Shown one piece after another: positions 18,834-29,631 of a stretch of 64,000 nucleotides of DNA (positions within the stretch are counted from its first letter, which is position 1; each line of letters opens with the position of its first letter). This DNA is from Sphingopyxis sp. YF1 (GTDB lineage: Bacteria; Pseudomonadota; Alphaproteobacteria; Sphingomonadales; Sphingomonadaceae), in assembly GCF_022701295.1 (NCBI RefSeq), contig NZ_CP033204.1, positions 868,001-932,000 on the forward strand, read 5' to 3'. A program made the translations under genes and the position numbers. The notes under the pieces are model-generated. The model saw nothing but the letters and a program-made list of their open reading frames with translations. It had not been told where the DNA came from and searched no databases.

Positions 18834-20105
18834 ATGACTTCCGCCGCTTTCCCCCGCTCGCTTTCGCGTTTCGACCCGGCCGGCCTGCTGCGCCGCGACT
18901 GGCGGATCGCCGCGCTTCTCGGTGTGATCGCCCTCGCGCTCGTCGTCGGCGTGGTGCAGGGCCAGATCGCGCGCGGCGACCGCGGCATCACGCCGATCAA
19001 CAGCAGCGGCGACTTCCTGACCGGCGGCATCCAGGTCGACGTGACCGGCGACAATGCCGACGATGCGCGCGAAAAGGGCTGGCGCGAGGCACAGCGCAAG
19101 GCGTGGGCGCAGCTCTATCGCAAGACCAACGGCAGCGATGGCCCGGCGCTCGGCGATTCGGTGCTCGACGGCATCGTCACCGCGATCGTCGTCGAAAGGG
19201 AACAGATCGGGCCGCGCCGCTATGTCGCGACGTTGGGCGTCCAGTTCGACCGCGTCCGCGCGGGCCAGATCCTGGGGGTCAGCGGCCGCACGCTGCGCTC
19301 GCCGCCCTTGCTCGTCATCCCCGTCTATTCGATCGACGGCCTGCCGCAGGTGTTCGAACATCGCAGCGCGTGGCAACGCGCCTGGGCCGAATACAACACC
19401 GGACAGAGCGCGATCGACTATGTCCGCACCGCGGGCACGGGCGTCGACACGCTGTTGCTCAATGCGGGGCAGACCGGTCGCCGCGGCCGCGTCTGGTGGC
19501 GCGTGATCCTCGACCAATATGGCGCTGCCGACGTGCTGACGCCGATCGCGCGCGTCGAATATAGCTATCCGGGCGGGCCGGTCACCGGCCATTTCACCGC
19601 GCGCTTCGGACCCGACAACAAGCTGATTTCCAGCTTCACCATGACCGGGCCGAGCCCGCGCGCGCTGCCCGACATGATGGAAAAGGCGGTCGCGCGGATG
19701 GACGAAATCTACACGCAGGCGCTCGCCGCCGGCGTGCTGCGCACCGACACCTATCTGGTGCTCGAAAAACCCGTGGCGGTCGAGGAACTGCCCGAGGCAC
19801 CGGCCGACGGCGACGCGCTGCCCGCCGAAACCGACAGCAGCACGGCGGCGACGACGCCCTCGGCGGGCGCGCAGAGCTTCACCGTCCAGTATAATTCGCC
19901 CGACGTCGAATCGGTATCGTCGACCGAACGCGCGGTCGCGGGGGTATCGGGTGTCCAGTCGGCGTCGACCTCCAGCCTCGCGCTCGGCGGCACGTCGGTG
20001 ATGCGCGTGACCTTCCGCGGCGACGGCGCCGCGCTCAAGGCGGCGCTCGAGGCGCGCGGCTTCAAGGTTCAGGGAAGCGGCAACACGTTCAGGATCAGCC
20101 GCTGA
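18834..20105 (+). CDS. DUF2066-like periplasmic protein
   Basis: A 423-residue protein with one N-terminal membrane helix (about 25-45, [19 protein letters not shown]). Residues about 65-250 ([54 protein letters not shown]-like WWRV) resemble DUF2066. The last 70 residues ([19 protein letters not shown] ... VMRVTFRGD) look like an HMA-type beta-alpha-beta fold lacking CxxC. Its stop shares one base with the hda start, so the two are coupled; this gene-hda-ppk1 order is, from memory, common in sphingomonads. Role unknown. Confidence 0.82.
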   Translation: MTSAAFPRSLSRFDPAGLLRRDWRIAALLGVIALALVVGVVQGQIARGDRGITPINSSGDFLTGGIQVDVTGDNADDAREKGWREAQRKAWAQLYRKTNGSDGPALGDSVLDGIVTAIVVEREQIGPRRYVATLGVQFDRVRAGQILGVSGRTLRSPPLLVIPVYSIDGLPQVFEHRSAWQRAWAEYNTGQSAIDYVRTAGTGVDTLLLNAGQTGRRGRVWWRVILDQYGAADVLTPIARVEYSYPGGPVTGHFTARFGPDNKLISSFTMTGPSPRALPDMMEKAVARMDEIYTQALAAGVLRTDTYLVLEKPVAVEELPEAPADGDALPAETDSSTAATTPSAGAQSFTVQYNSPDVESVSSTERAVAGVSGVQSASTSSLALGGTSVMRVTFRGDGAALKAALEARGFKVQGSGNTFRISR

Positions 20106-20743
20106 TGGCACGCGCCTCGGGACAGATCGCGCTCCCGCTCGACTGGAGCGCGGGGGGCAGCAACGACGGTCCGCTGATCGTCGGCACCAGCAATGCCGAT
20201 GCCGTGCGCTATCTGCGCCACGTCTCGACCTGGCCGGTGCGCACCGCGGTGCTCACCGGTCCGCGCGGATCGGGGCGCAGCCTGATGGGCCGGCTCTTCG
20301 TGCGCGAGACCGGCGGGCGCGTGATCGACGGCCCGGCGAGCGTGTCCGAAGAGGCGATGTTCCATGCCTGGAACGCCGCGCAGGCGAGCGGCGCGCCGCT
20401 GCTGATCATCGCCGATGCGCCGCCGGCCGACTGGGGAATCGGGCTTCCCGATCTGGCCTCGCGGCTGCGCGCGGTGCCGGTGCTCGCGATCGGCGAGCCC
20501 GACGACTGCCTTGCGCGCGACCTGATCGAGGCGCTGTTCGCGCAGCGCGGCATGGCGCTCGCGCCCGAGGTCGCCGCCTATATCGTGCCGCGCATGGAGC
20601 GCAGCTACGCGATGCTCCACCGCGTCGTCGCCGCGCTCGACGCCGCGTCGCTCGAACGCGGGCGCGGCATCGGAATCCGTCTTACGCGTGAAACATTACT
20701 GTCACAGGGGCTGATCGATCCCGATCTCCTGGAGCGCGACTGA
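20105..20743 (+). CDS. hdaA: DnaA-related replication regulator Hda/HdaA
   Basis: Stimulates DnaA-ATP hydrolysis with the DNA-loaded beta clamp to prevent over-initiation. The 212-residue protein starts with a clamp-binding hexapeptide QIALPL (residues 7-12), as in known Hda. It continues with a DnaA-type AAA+ fold: [17 protein letters not shown] as Walker [13 protein letters not shown] as Walker B region, and [17 protein letters not shown]. The Walker A lysine is replaced by arginine, so nucleotide handling may differ. It starts on the stop codon of the gene before it; ppk1 follows 29 bp later. Confidence 0.88.
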   Translation: MARASGQIALPLDWSAGGSNDGPLIVGTSNADAVRYLRHVSTWPVRTAVLTGPRGSGRSLMGRLFVRETGGRVIDGPASVSEEAMFHAWNAAQASGAPLLIIADAPPADWGIGLPDLASRLRAVPVLAIGEPDDCLARDLIEALFAQRGMALAPEVAAYIVPRMERSYAMLHRVVAALDAASLERGRGIGIRLTRETLLSQGLIDPDLLERD

Positions 20744-20772
20744 ACGCTCCGCAACGACAGGACGAAGAAAGA

Positions 20773-22941
20773 ATGTCGACAGCCGGCGGACCCTTGCGTG
20801 CAGACAATGATGCCGATGCCGGGCAGCCCCGCTTCGGCCCCGAACGCTTCTTCAACCGCGAACTCAGCTGGCTCGCCTTCAACCGGCGGGTGATGGAGGA
20901 GGCGCTCAATCCCGCGCATCCGCTGCTCGAACGGCTGCGCTTCCTGTCGATCTCGGGCAGCAACCTCGACGAATTCTTCATGGTCCGCGTCGCCGGGCTC
21001 AAGGGGCAGCAGCTCCAGGGCATCGACGATCCCAGTGCCGACGGGCGCTCGCCGGGGCAACAGCTTGCCGAAATCGAGGCCGAGGTGAACCGCCTCGTCG
21101 ACCAGCAGCAGGGCGAGTGGCAGCGGCTCCACGATCTGCTCGGCGAACAGGGGATCATCGTCCATGGCGAGGGCTCCGACGTCGAGGCGCTGCGCACCCG
21201 GCTGCGCCAATATTTCATCGACCAGATCTTCCCGATCCTGACCCCGCAGGTGCTCGACCCCGCGCACCCCTTTCCCTTCATCCCCAACCGCGGGCTCGGT
21301 GTCATCTTCGACCTCGAACGCCGCACCGACGGCGAAACGGTCCGCGAACTGGTGATGATCCCGCCGTCGCTCGCGCGCTTCGTTCCCGTCCCGGGCGAGG
21401 CGGGGGCGTTCGTGCCGATCGAATATCTGATCGAAATCTTCGCCGACGTGCTCTTCCCCGGCTTTCGCGTCCGCTCGCGCGGGGTGTTCCGCATCATCCG
21501 CGACAGCGACATCGAACTCGAGGAAGAGGCCGAGGATCTCGTCCGCCTGTTCCGCACCGCGATCCGCCGCCGCCGCCGCGGGCGCGTCATCCTGCTCGAA
21601 CTCGAAGCCGACATGCCCGGCGAACTCGCTGCGGTGCTCAATGCCGATATCCAGGGACATGAGGCGATCGTCGCCAAGATCGACGGCTTCGTCGGGCTCG
21701 CGGCGCTGTCGGCGCTGGTCGAGGTCGACCGTCCCGACCTCAAATTCCCCGCCTTTTCGGCGCGCTTTCCCGAACGCATCCGCGAGCATGGCGGCGATTG
21801 TTTTGCGGCGATCCGCTCGAAGGACATTCTCGTCCACCATCCCTATGAAAGCTTCGACGTCGTGCTCGCCTTCCTGCGGCAGGCGGCGGCCGACCCCGAC
21901 GTCGTTGCGATCAAGCAGACGCTCTATCGCGCCGGCGACCAGTCGCCGGTGATCCGCGCGCTGATCGAGGCGGCCGAGGCGGGCAAGTCGGTGACCGCGG
22001 TGGTCGAACTCAAGGCGCGCTTCGACGAGGAGCAGAATCTGCTCTGGGCGAACCAGCTCGAACGCGCCGGGGTACAGGTCGTCTACGGCTTCATCGAGTG
22101 GAAGACGCACGCCAAGATCTCGATGGTCGTGCGCCGCGAGGGACAGCGGTATCGCACCTACTGCCACTTCGGCACCGGCAATTATCACCCCGTCACCGCG
22201 CGCATCTATACCGACCTCAGCTTTTTCACCGCCGACCCGCGCGCCGGGCGCGATGCGGCGCAGCTGTTCAATTACATCACCGGCTATGTCGAACCCGAGC
22301 GGCTCGACATGATCACCATGTCGCCGCTCAACATGCGCCAGCACCTGTGCCAGCTGATCGACGCCGAGATCGCAGCGGCCGGGGCAGGGCGTCCGTCGGG
22401 GCTGTGGGCCAAGATGAACAGCCTCGTCGATCCCGACATCATCGACAAGCTCTATGAGGCGAGCGCGGCGGGGGTTCCCGTCGAGCTCATCGTGCGCGGC
22501 ATCTGCTGCCTGCGTCCGGGCGTGCCCGGCCTGTCGGAGACGATCCGCGTCAAATCGGTCGTCGGCCGCTTCCTCGAACACAGCCGCATCTGGGCCTTCG
22601 CCAATGGCGCGCGCCTGCCGCACAGCGCAGCAAAACTCTATATCTCCAGCGCCGACTGGATGCCGCGCAACTTCGACCGCCGCGTCGAATATATGATCCC
22701 GATCGAGAACCCGACCGTTCACGACCAGATATTGGACCAGGTGCTCGTCGCGAACCTGATCGACAATGAACAAAGCTGGGTATTGCAACCCGATGGAACC
22801 TATGTGCGCCTGACCCCGAGTGACAAGCCGTTCAACCTGCATCGCTATTTCATGACCAATCCGTCGCTCTCGGGCCGCGGCACCGCGCTGCACCAGCGCC
22901 AGGATGTGCCGACTTTGCTCCTCAACATGCGCGAAGACTGA
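20773..22941 (+). CDS. ppk1: Polyphosphate kinase 1
   Basis: Reversibly polymerises ATP gamma phosphate into polyphosphate at the membrane face. The 722-residue protein has the PPK1 N domain ([34 protein letters not shown]), head domain, and two phospholipase-D-like C domains. The autophosphorylated His lies in [12 protein letters not shown], followed by [13 protein letters not shown]. The second catalytic His region is [16 protein letters not shown] lies before the ATG. ppx follows 4 bp later, so synthesis and degradation are co-transcribed. Confidence 0.97.
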   Translation: MSTAGGPLRADNDADAGQPRFGPERFFNRELSWLAFNRRVMEEALNPAHPLLERLRFLSISGSNLDEFFMVRVAGLKGQQLQGIDDPSADGRSPGQQLAEIEAEVNRLVDQQQGEWQRLHDLLGEQGIIVHGEGSDVEALRTRLRQYFIDQIFPILTPQVLDPAHPFPFIPNRGLGVIFDLERRTDGETVRELVMIPPSLARFVPVPGEAGAFVPIEYLIEIFADVLFPGFRVRSRGVFRIIRDSDIELEEEAEDLVRLFRTAIRRRRRGRVILLELEADMPGELAAVLNADIQGHEAIVAKIDGFVGLAALSALVEVDRPDLKFPAFSARFPERIREHGGDCFAAIRSKDILVHHPYESFDVVLAFLRQAAADPDVVAIKQTLYRAGDQSPVIRALIEAAEAGKSVTAVVELKARFDEEQNLLWANQLERAGVQVVYGFIEWKTHAKISMVVRREGQRYRTYCHFGTGNYHPVTARIYTDLSFFTADPRAGRDAAQLFNYITGYVEPERLDMITMSPLNMRQHLCQLIDAEIAAAGAGRPSGLWAKMNSLVDPDIIDKLYEASAAGVPVELIVRGICCLRPGVPGLSETIRVKSVVGRFLEHSRIWAFANGARLPHSAAKLYISSADWMPRNFDRRVEYMIPIENPTVHDQILDQVLVANLIDNEQSWVLQPDGTYVRLTPSDKPFNLHRYFMTNPSLSGRGTALHQRQDVPTLLLNMRED

Positions 22942-22945
22942 AACC

Positions 22946-24424
22946 TTGCGTCGTACCCCCGCTCCGAAGGTTCACCGTTCGGCCGTCATCGACATCGGGT
23001 CCAACTCGGTGCGTCTCGTCGTCTATGAAGGTCCGCCGCGCGCACCCGCGGTGATCTTCAATGAAAAGGTCGCCGCGGGTCTTGGCCGCGGGCTGGCGAT
23101 CGATGGCCGCATCGCGCCCGAGGACGCCGAGCGCGGCCTCTATGCGCTGCGCCGCTACGCGCTGCTCGCGAGGCATATGGAGGTCGCGGACCTGCAATGC
23201 GTCGCGACCGCCGCGGTCCGCGATGCGACCAACGGCCCCGACTTCATCGCCGGTGCCGCCGAGGCGGGGCTCGATATCCGCCTCCTGTCGGGACAGGAAG
23301 AGGCCGAGGCCGCGGGACACGGCGTGCTGGCGGCGATTCCCGACGCGCGGGGTATCGCGATCGACCTTGGCGGCGGCAGCCTCGAACTCGCGCAGGTCGC
23401 GGACGGACAGGTCGGACGCCGCAACAGCTTCCCGCTCGGCGTGCTGCGCCTTCCGGCGCTCCGCAAGGGCGGTCCGCAGGCGTTCGAACGCACGCTGCGC
23501 AAGATGCTGCGCGAAAAGGGCTGGCCGGGCGATTGTGCGGGGCAGCCGCTCTATCTGGTCGGTGGCTCGTGGCGCGCGCTCGCGCGCCTCGATCTCGAAC
23601 TGACGAAGGACCCGCTCGCGGTGCTCGATCAGCACGCGCTGCCGCGTACCGCGCTGCGCCGCCTGCTCCGGGCGACCAAGCGACTGAGTTTCGAGGAATT
23701 GCGGGCGATCCCCGGAATGGCCTCGAACCGCGCCGCGACGCTGCCCGACGCGGCCGCGTTGCTCGCCAGCCTCGCCAACATCATCGACGCGCCCGAAATG
23801 ACGGTCTCCTCGTCGGGGCTGCGCGAAGGCTTGCTCTACCAGGCGCTCGATGCCGCGACGCGCGCGCAGGACCCGCTGATCGTCGCCGCCGAGTTCGAGG
23901 GACGCCGCCTCGCGCGCTTCGCGCCGCACGGTCCCGCCATCGCCGGGTGGATCGCGCCGCTCTTCGCGTCGGAGGCCGAATCCGACAGCCGCATCCGGCT
24001 CGCCGCGAGCCTGCTCAGCGATGTCGCTTGGTCGGCGAACCCCGATTTCCGAGCCGAACGCGGCACCGAGATCGGTCTTCACGGCAATTGGCGCGGCATC
24101 GACATTCCCGGCCGCATCCTGCTCGCGCGCGCGCTGCACGCCGGCTTCGGCGGCGCCGACGCCGATTTCCCGGCGATGGGGACGCTGGTTTCGGAAGCGC
24201 GCCTTGCGCGGGCGCGCCAATGGGGACTTGCGATCCGTCTTGCGCAGCGCCTGACCGGCGGCCTCGAGGCGCCGCTGCAGGCGAGCCGCATCGCGCACGT
24301 CGACGGCAAGCTGGTCCTCGGCCTCGAGTCCGGCTGGCACCATCTGGCGGGCGAGTCGGTCGATCGCCGCTTGCGCGCGCTCGCGCAGACGCTCGACGCC
24401 AAGCCCGAACTGGTCCTGCTTTAG
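22946..24424 (+). CDS. ppx: Exopolyphosphatase / GppA family
   Basis: Hydrolyses terminal phosphates from polyphosphate (or pppGpp to ppGpp). The 492-residue protein has the ASKHA fold: VIDIGSNSVRLVVYEG (phosphate 1 loop), LLSGQEEAEAAGHGVL with the catalytic Glu, and AIDLGGGSLELAQV (phosphate 2 loop). A helical C-terminal domain follows from about residue 310, as in the longer GppA/Ppx types. The likely start is TTG 22946, 4 bp after the ppk1 stop; an in-frame ATG at 22904 inside ppk1 is possible but adds a non-conserved Cys-rich stretch. Confidence 0.92.
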   Translation: MRRTPAPKVHRSAVIDIGSNSVRLVVYEGPPRAPAVIFNEKVAAGLGRGLAIDGRIAPEDAERGLYALRRYALLARHMEVADLQCVATAAVRDATNGPDFIAGAAEAGLDIRLLSGQEEAEAAGHGVLAAIPDARGIAIDLGGGSLELAQVADGQVGRRNSFPLGVLRLPALRKGGPQAFERTLRKMLREKGWPGDCAGQPLYLVGGSWRALARLDLELTKDPLAVLDQHALPRTALRRLLRATKRLSFEELRAIPGMASNRAATLPDAAALLASLANIIDAPEMTVSSSGLREGLLYQALDAATRAQDPLIVAAEFEGRRLARFAPHGPAIAGWIAPLFASEAESDSRIRLAASLLSDVAWSANPDFRAERGTEIGLHGNWRGIDIPGRILLARALHAGFGGADADFPAMGTLVSEARLARARQWGLAIRLAQRLTGGLEAPLQASRIAHVDGKLVLGLESGWHHLAGESVDRRLRALAQTLDAKPELVLL

Positions 24425-24451
24425 GATATCGTGCGTTGCATATGCACCGTT

Positions 24452-24483
24452 CGCCCCGAGCCTGTCGCGGGGCGTTCTTTCTT
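24452..24483 (+). terminator. Terminator-like hairpin after ppx
   Basis: CGCCCCG (24452-24458) and CGGGGCG (24468-24474) form a 7-bp stem with a 9-nt loop, followed by TTCTTTCTT. The left part, TTCGCCCCGAGCCTGTCG, looks like a decayed family D repeat. Confidence 0.6.
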
Positions 24484-24588
24484 CCAACGGTGAAGGAAGA
24501 GGAACGGGGGTAGCCCTGCGGCCGCCCTCGGCCCGACGGGCTCAGCACAAACGGGCCCGGGGATGATGCGAATTTACCGCATGATGCT

Positions 24589-25788
24589 CTAGGAGGCGGC
24601 GTCGACCGGGGTTGCGGCAGCGGTGTCGATCTCGCTCATCACCAGCTTGCCGTTCTTGACCGCAAAGCCCATGCGTCCTTCGACCAGATCGAGCGCGGCA
24701 TGGCCGAACACCTCGTTGCGCCAGCCCTGCAGCATCGGAATGCCGTCGCGGCGGCCGGCGGCGAGCGCTTCGAGATCGTCGCTGCGCGCGATCAGCCGGG
24801 CAGCGACATTGAGTTCGCGCGCGCGAATCTTGAGCAGCAGCTTGAGCAGGTCGGCGACGAGCACGCCTTCCTTGCCGAGCCCGGGGCCGCGCGGCGCACG
24901 GTCGGGCATGTCGTCGCGGCCGAGCGGCTGGGCATGGTCGAGCGCGTCCATCAGGCGGCCGCCGATGTCGTTCGATTTCCACGTCGCCGACAACCCGCGA
25001 ACGCGGCCGAGCCCGTCCTGGTCCTTTGGCGGATGCGCGGCGAGATCGGCGAGCGTCTCATCCTTGACGATGCGGCCGCGCGGCAGATTCTTGTTCCGCG
25101 CCTCGCGTTCGCGCCATGCCGCCAGCGCCTTCAGCCGCCCGAGGACGTCGGGCTTGCGCGAGGGAATCTTGATCCGGTGCCAGGCCTCTTCGGGGTCGAC
25201 ATTATAGTTCGACGGATCGGCCAGCTTTTCCATCTCCTCGTCGAGCCAGTGGCCGCGGCCCGTCTTGACGAGTTTCTTGAGCATCATCGGAAAGATCTTC
25301 GCGAGATGCGTGACGTCGCCGATCGCATAATCGATCTGGCGCTTGTCGAGCGGGCGGCGGCTCCAGTCGGTGAAGCGCGCACCCTTGTCGAGGTGCAGCC
25401 CGAGCCATGCCTCGACAAGGTTCGAATAGCCGACCTGTTCGGCCTGTCCCAGCGCCATCTGGCCGATCTGCGTGTCGAAGATCGGGTGCGGCGTCTTGCC
25501 GGTCATGTTGAAGATGATTTCGACATCCTGTCCGCCGGCGTGGAAGACCTTGAGGATATCCTCATTGTCGACGAGCATCGCGAGCAGCGGCTGGAGGTCG
25601 ATCCCGGGTGCCATCGGATCGATCGCGGCGGCATGCGCGCTGTCGGCGACCTGGATCAGGCAGAGTTCGGGCCAGAAGGTGTTCTCGCGCATGAACTCGG
25701 TATCGACCGCGATGAAATCGCTGTTCTTGATGAGGTCGCAGAATTCGACGAGCGCGGCGCTGGTTTCGATGAGCGGATGGACTTGCAT
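24589..25788 (-). CDS. rnd: Ribonuclease D
   Basis: A 3'-to-5' exoribonuclease that trims tRNA precursors, 399 residues. The DEDD exonuclease site is intact: FIAVDTEFMRENTFWP (Asp, Glu), VFHAGGQDVEI (Asp), and YAIGDVTHLAKIF (Tyr and Asp, DEDDy type). An HRDC domain follows (about 215-290, VLGRLKALAAWREREARNKN) and a second helical region to the end. ATG 25788 has no Shine-Dalgarno site; a -10-like TATAGG lies 6 nt upstream, pointing to a leaderless message. Confidence 0.95.
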   Translation of the reverse strand: MQVHPLIETSAALVEFCDLIKNSDFIAVDTEFMRENTFWPELCLIQVADSAHAAAIDPMAPGIDLQPLLAMLVDNEDILKVFHAGGQDVEIIFNMTGKTPHPIFDTQIGQMALGQAEQVGYSNLVEAWLGLHLDKGARFTDWSRRPLDKRQIDYAIGDVTHLAKIFPMMLKKLVKTGRGHWLDEEMEKLADPSNYNVDPEEAWHRIKIPSRKPDVLGRLKALAAWREREARNKNLPRGRIVKDETLADLAAHPPKDQDGLGRVRGLSATWKSNDIGGRLMDALDHAQPLGRDDMPDRAPRGPGLGKEGVLVADLLKLLLKIRARELNVAARLIARSDDLEALAAGRRDGIPMLQGWRNEVFGHAALDLVEGRMGFAVKNGKLVMSEIDTAAATPVDAAS

Positions 25789-25794
25789 GCCGCG

Positions 25795-25800
25795 CCTATA
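25795..25800 (-). promoter_or_regulatory. -10 element of rnd (leaderless)
   Basis: On the minus strand TATAGG ends 6 nt before the ATG, and no ribosome-binding site exists in between. The -35 is weak (TGCCAG with a 17-bp spacer). Confidence 0.45.
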
Positions 25801-25895
25801 CAGCTAGTTGACGTATACTGGCAGGAAAAATTGCCTGTACTCTTCGGGTCGCGGAGCCGGAATGCCGGCGGGGGAAAGACGAAGGGGATTTGGAT

Positions 25896-26225
25896 ATGAT
25901 GTGGGCCGGCTGGGCGCTTGCGGCGCTCGCTATCATCCTGCTTTTCGGCCAGTATCTGGCGGGGCAGGCGGATGTTTTCGTATCGATCGCCAATCCGCGG
26001 CCGCTCGACGAGTACCGCATGGTCGTCACGCTGCGCTGGTGGGGGCTGGCGGCGGAGGCGCGACAGCCCTTCGTGACCCCCGAATCCGACCACGGGCTTT
26101 GCGACGTGCGGGTCTATGCGACGCGGCGCCAGATTCTCGTGGCGCTCGCGACCGCGGGGCTCGTGCGACCGGTCACCGTCGCATGGCGCGCGCATGCCGG
26201 CATCCTGCCGCTGGGAGACGCGTGA
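25896..26225 (+). CDS. Small hypothetical membrane protein
   Basis: A 109-residue protein, MMWAGWALAALAIILLFGQY at the N-terminus giving one membrane helix (about 4-22), then a soluble part with beta-like segments (EYRMVVTLRWWGLA) and VTVAWRAHAGILPLGDA at the end. AAGGGG lies 7 nt before ATG 25896; a TTG six bases earlier is less well placed. Its stop overlaps the ATG of the lactone oxidase gene, so the pair is coupled. I do not recognise a family. Confidence 0.72.
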   Translation: MMWAGWALAALAIILLFGQYLAGQADVFVSIANPRPLDEYRMVVTLRWWGLAAEARQPFVTPESDHGLCDVRVYATRRQILVALATAGLVRPVTVAWRAHAGILPLGDA

Positions 26226-27736
26226 TGCCGATCGTGCAGCTTGGCGAACCCGGCGACTGGACCAATTATCACGGCACCGGCGTGTGCGAGGGCGCGACGC
26301 GCTTTGCGCTGCGCAGCGGCGATGCCGCGCGCGGACGCGACGAACTGGCGGCGGCGGCGGCGGCGGTGCACGACTGGCTCGCGCGTGCGCAGCAGCAGGG
26401 CCGGCGCGTGCGGCCGCTGGGGGCTGGCTGGTCGCCGTCGAACGTCAACATCTGCGCCGACGCCTGGCTGCTCCACACGCGCCGCTTCAACCGCTGCTTC
26501 CGCATCGGGGCTGCCGATGTGCGGCCGGGCATCGACGCGTCGGGGCTGATGCTGGTCGAGGCCGGGGCGCTCGTCGACGAGGTGTCGGACAAGCTCGAGG
26601 AACAGGGGCGTTCGCTGTGGACCAGCGGCGCGGGCAACGGCCAGACCTTCGCGGGCGCCGCCGCGACGGGCACGCACGGGTCGATGGTGGCGCACGGCGG
26701 CATTCAGGATCATATCCGCGCGGTGCAGGTCGTGACGCCGGCTGGCATCCACTGGGTCGAACCCGCGGCGGGGGTGATGGGCGACGCCTTCATCGCCGCG
26801 ACCGGATCGGTCCCGCTGCGCGACGACGACGTCTTTGCCGCGGTTCAGTTGCCGGTGGGCGCGCTCGGCATCATCACCGCGCTCGTCGTCGACAGCGTGC
26901 CGAAATTCCTCGTGCGCCCGATCCAGAATCTGCGGCGCGTCGACTGCGCCGCGCTCGACTGGCTCGCGGCGGGCGATTTTCGGCGCTTCTCGGCGGCCTA
27001 TGCGCTCGACCGCGATCCCGACTTCGTCCAGATGATCGTCAACCCGTACAAGCCGTTCAAGCGGCCGGCGATGCTGCGCTTTCTCTACCGCGAGCCCTGG
27101 CGGCCCGACTATCCCCACGCGACGCCGGGCGAGCTCGGCGCGGGGTATGACGCGCTCAGCCTGCTCGGACGCCTGCTCGACGACTGGCCGTGGGCGCGCG
27201 GCGCGCTGCTGCAATTCGCGATGAAGCAGGGCTATGCCGCGGGGCCCGATGTCGACGATCCGCCGGTCCTCGGCACCTGGGGCGAGGGGCTCGACACGCA
27301 TCGTCCGCTCGCCGACCTGTTCAACGCCTCGGTGACGATCGACCGCGCCGATCTTGCGCATGTGTTCGAACTGATCTGCGCCGTCTTTACCCGCCACGGC
27401 GGGTCGACTGCGGTCACGGTGCGGTTCATGGAACGCGCGGAGGGGCTGCTCGCGCCCGCGCGTTTCGCGCACAATGCGGTGATCGACTTCGACGGTCCGC
27501 GCAGCCAGCGCACCGCCGACGCCTATGCGCGCGTCGTCGAACGGCTCGATCGCGAGGGGGTGGCCTTCACGCGCCATTGGGCCAAGAGCTGCCGCCTCGA
27601 CGCCGCCCGCATCGCCGCCGACTATGGCGCGGACCTCGGGCGCTGGCGCGCCGCGCGCGACCGGCTGCTGCCCGATCCGTCGCATCGCGCGCTGTTCGGC
27701 AGCGCGGTGCTCGACGGCTTCGGCCTGACGGTCTGA
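26225..27736 (+). CDS. FAD-linked sugar-1,4-lactone oxidase-like protein
   Basis: A 503-residue flavoprotein of the vanillyl-alcohol-oxidase type. The FAD-binding PCMH domain has RRVRPLGAGWSPSNVN, GLMLVEAGALVDEVSDKL, and the glycine-rich GNGQTFAGAAATGTHGSM. The C-terminal half, with VTVRFMERAEGLLAPARF and a late HWAKSCRLDA, fits the D-arabinono-1,4-lactone oxidase (ALO) domain, whose HWxK element is catalytic. It probably oxidises an aldonolactone or alditol with oxygen. The ATG overlaps the stop of the small membrane protein, a possible anchor or partner. The substrate is unknown. Confidence 0.86.
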   Translation: MPIVQLGEPGDWTNYHGTGVCEGATRFALRSGDAARGRDELAAAAAAVHDWLARAQQQGRRVRPLGAGWSPSNVNICADAWLLHTRRFNRCFRIGAADVRPGIDASGLMLVEAGALVDEVSDKLEEQGRSLWTSGAGNGQTFAGAAATGTHGSMVAHGGIQDHIRAVQVVTPAGIHWVEPAAGVMGDAFIAATGSVPLRDDDVFAAVQLPVGALGIITALVVDSVPKFLVRPIQNLRRVDCAALDWLAAGDFRRFSAAYALDRDPDFVQMIVNPYKPFKRPAMLRFLYREPWRPDYPHATPGELGAGYDALSLLGRLLDDWPWARGALLQFAMKQGYAAGPDVDDPPVLGTWGEGLDTHRPLADLFNASVTIDRADLAHVFELICAVFTRHGGSTAVTVRFMERAEGLLAPARFAHNAVIDFDGPRSQRTADAYARVVERLDREGVAFTRHWAKSCRLDAARIAADYGADLGRWRAARDRLLPDPSHRALFGSAVLDGFGLTV

Positions 27737-27750
27737 ATCCGCCTCGACCC

Positions 27751-27779
27751 TTGACAAATGGCGCGCCGACCTGCCTTAG
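27751..27779 (+). promoter_or_regulatory. Candidate aspS promoter
   Basis: TTGACA at 27751-27756, 17-bp spacer, CCTTAG at 27774-27779; 59 bp before the aspS ATG. Confidence 0.5.
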
Positions 27780-27838
27780 GCGCGGCCATATCGGCGCGTA
27801 TTTCCCGCGCGCCTTCCCGGACATTGAAAGACCCTGAA

Positions 27839-29629
27839 ATGCACGCCTATCGTACCCATACATGCGCCGATCTTCGCGCCGCCAACGTCGGTGAGGAAGT
27901 TCGTCTCTCTGGCTGGGTGCACCGGACGCGCGAGCATGCGAATGTCCTCTTCGTCGATCTGCGCGACCATTATGGCATCACCCAGATCGTCGTGGAGACG
28001 GGTTCGGACCTCTATCCGACGGTCAATGCCCTCGGCCCCGAATCGGTTCTGACCTTCACCGGCAAGGTCGCGGCGCGCTCGCCCGAGACGCTCAACCCGA
28101 AGCTCGCGACCGGCGAGATCGAAATCTATCCGAGCGCGGTGACCGTCCAGTCGGCCGCCGACCGCCTGCCGCTCCCGGTGTTCGGCGAGACCGAATATCC
28201 CGAGGAAATCCGCCTCACCAACCGCTTCCTCGATCTCCGCCGCGAGCGGCTGCACAAGAATATCGTGCTGCGGTCGAACGTGATTTCGTCGCTGCGCCGC
28301 CGCATGATCGATCAGGGCTTCACCGAATTCCAGACGCCGATCCTGACCGCGTCGAGCCCCGAGGGCGCGCGCGACTATCTGGTGCCCAGCCGCGTCCATC
28401 CCGGCAAATTCTATGCGCTGCCGCAGGCGCCGCAGATGTTCAAGCAGCTGCTGATGGTCGCGGGTTTCGACCGCTATTTCCAGATCGCGCCCTGTTTCCG
28501 CGACGAGGATGCGCGCGCCGACCGCAGCCCCGGTGAATTCTACCAGCTCGATTTCGAGATGAGCTTCGTCACGCAGGACGACGTCTTCGCCGCCATCGAA
28601 CCCGTGCTGCACGGCGTGTTCGAGGAATTCGCCGATTTCGACGGCAAGGGCCGCACCGTATCGCCGCTGCCGTTCAAGCGCATCCCGTACCGCGAATCGA
28701 TGCTCAAATACGGCAGCGACAAGCCCGACCTCCGCAACCCGCTGCTCGTCCATGACGTGGGCGATTTCTTCAAGGGATCGGGCTTTGGCCGCTTCGCGAC
28801 GATGGTCGAGGAAGGCCAGGTCGTCCGCGCCGTCGCCGCCCCCGAAACGCATGAAAAGAGCCGGAAGTTCTTCGACGAGATGAACAGCTGGGCGCAGTCG
28901 GAAGGCTTCCCGGGGCTCGGCTATGCGACGCAGAAGGACGGCGTGTTCGGCGGCCCGATCGCCAACAACCATGGCCAGGACGGCATGAAGGCGATCGCCG
29001 ACGCGATGGGCCTCGGCCCGAACGACGGCATCTTTTTCGCCGCGGGCGTCGAAGCGAAGGCGGCGAAACTCGCCGGCCTTGCGCGCACGCGCGTCGCCGA
29101 TCAGCTGGATCTCATCGACAAGAGCCGCTTCGAATTCTGCTGGATCGTCGACTTCCCGATGTTCGAGGCCGACGAGGACACCGGCAAGATCGATTTCAGC
29201 CACAATCCCTTCTCGATGCCGCAGGGCGAGATGGACGCGCTGACGAACAAGGATCCGCTCGATATCCTCGCCTATCAGTATGACATCGTCTGCAACGGTG
29301 TCGAACTGTCGTCGGGCGCGATCCGCAACCATCGCCCCGACATCATGTACAAGGCGTTCGAGATCGCGGGCTATTCGCAGGCCGACGTCGACGCGAACTT
29401 CAGCGGCATGATCAACGCCTTCAAGTTCGGCGCGCCGCCGCACGGCGGGTCGGCGCCGGGCGTCGACCGCATCGTGATGCTGCTCGCCGACGAGCCCAAC
29501 ATCCGCGAAGTCATCGTTTTCCCGATGACCCAGAAGGCCGAGGACCTGATGATGGGCGCACCCGCGCCGGTCAGCGAAAAGCAGCTCAAGGAACTGAGCA
29601 TCCGCATCGTGGACGGCCCGAAGGGCTGA
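27839..29629 (+). CDS. aspS: Aspartyl-tRNA synthetase
   Basis: Charges tRNA-Asp; 596 residues with the bacterial layout of OB-fold anticodon domain, class II core and inserted GAD domain (about 290-420). Motif 2 is [15 protein letters not shown] and motif 3 [16 protein letters not shown]. In the anticodon domain the segment [18 protein letters not shown] has His where the discriminating E. coli enzyme has Leu (RRDL). That substitution is typical of non-discriminating AspRS, so the enzyme may also load tRNA-Asn for the GatCAB route; this is inference. ATG 27839 gives [13 protein letters not shown]. Confidence 0.96.
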   Translation: MHAYRTHTCADLRAANVGEEVRLSGWVHRTREHANVLFVDLRDHYGITQIVVETGSDLYPTVNALGPESVLTFTGKVAARSPETLNPKLATGEIEIYPSAVTVQSAADRLPLPVFGETEYPEEIRLTNRFLDLRRERLHKNIVLRSNVISSLRRRMIDQGFTEFQTPILTASSPEGARDYLVPSRVHPGKFYALPQAPQMFKQLLMVAGFDRYFQIAPCFRDEDARADRSPGEFYQLDFEMSFVTQDDVFAAIEPVLHGVFEEFADFDGKGRTVSPLPFKRIPYRESMLKYGSDKPDLRNPLLVHDVGDFFKGSGFGRFATMVEEGQVVRAVAAPETHEKSRKFFDEMNSWAQSEGFPGLGYATQKDGVFGGPIANNHGQDGMKAIADAMGLGPNDGIFFAAGVEAKAAKLAGLARTRVADQLDLIDKSRFEFCWIVDFPMFEADEDTGKIDFSHNPFSMPQGEMDALTNKDPLDILAYQYDIVCNGVELSSGAIRNHRPDIMYKAFEIAGYSQADVDANFSGMINAFKFGAPPHGGSAPGVDRIVMLLADEPNIREVIVFPMTQKAEDLMMGAPAPVSEKQLKELSIRIVDGPKG

Positions 29630-29631
29630 GC

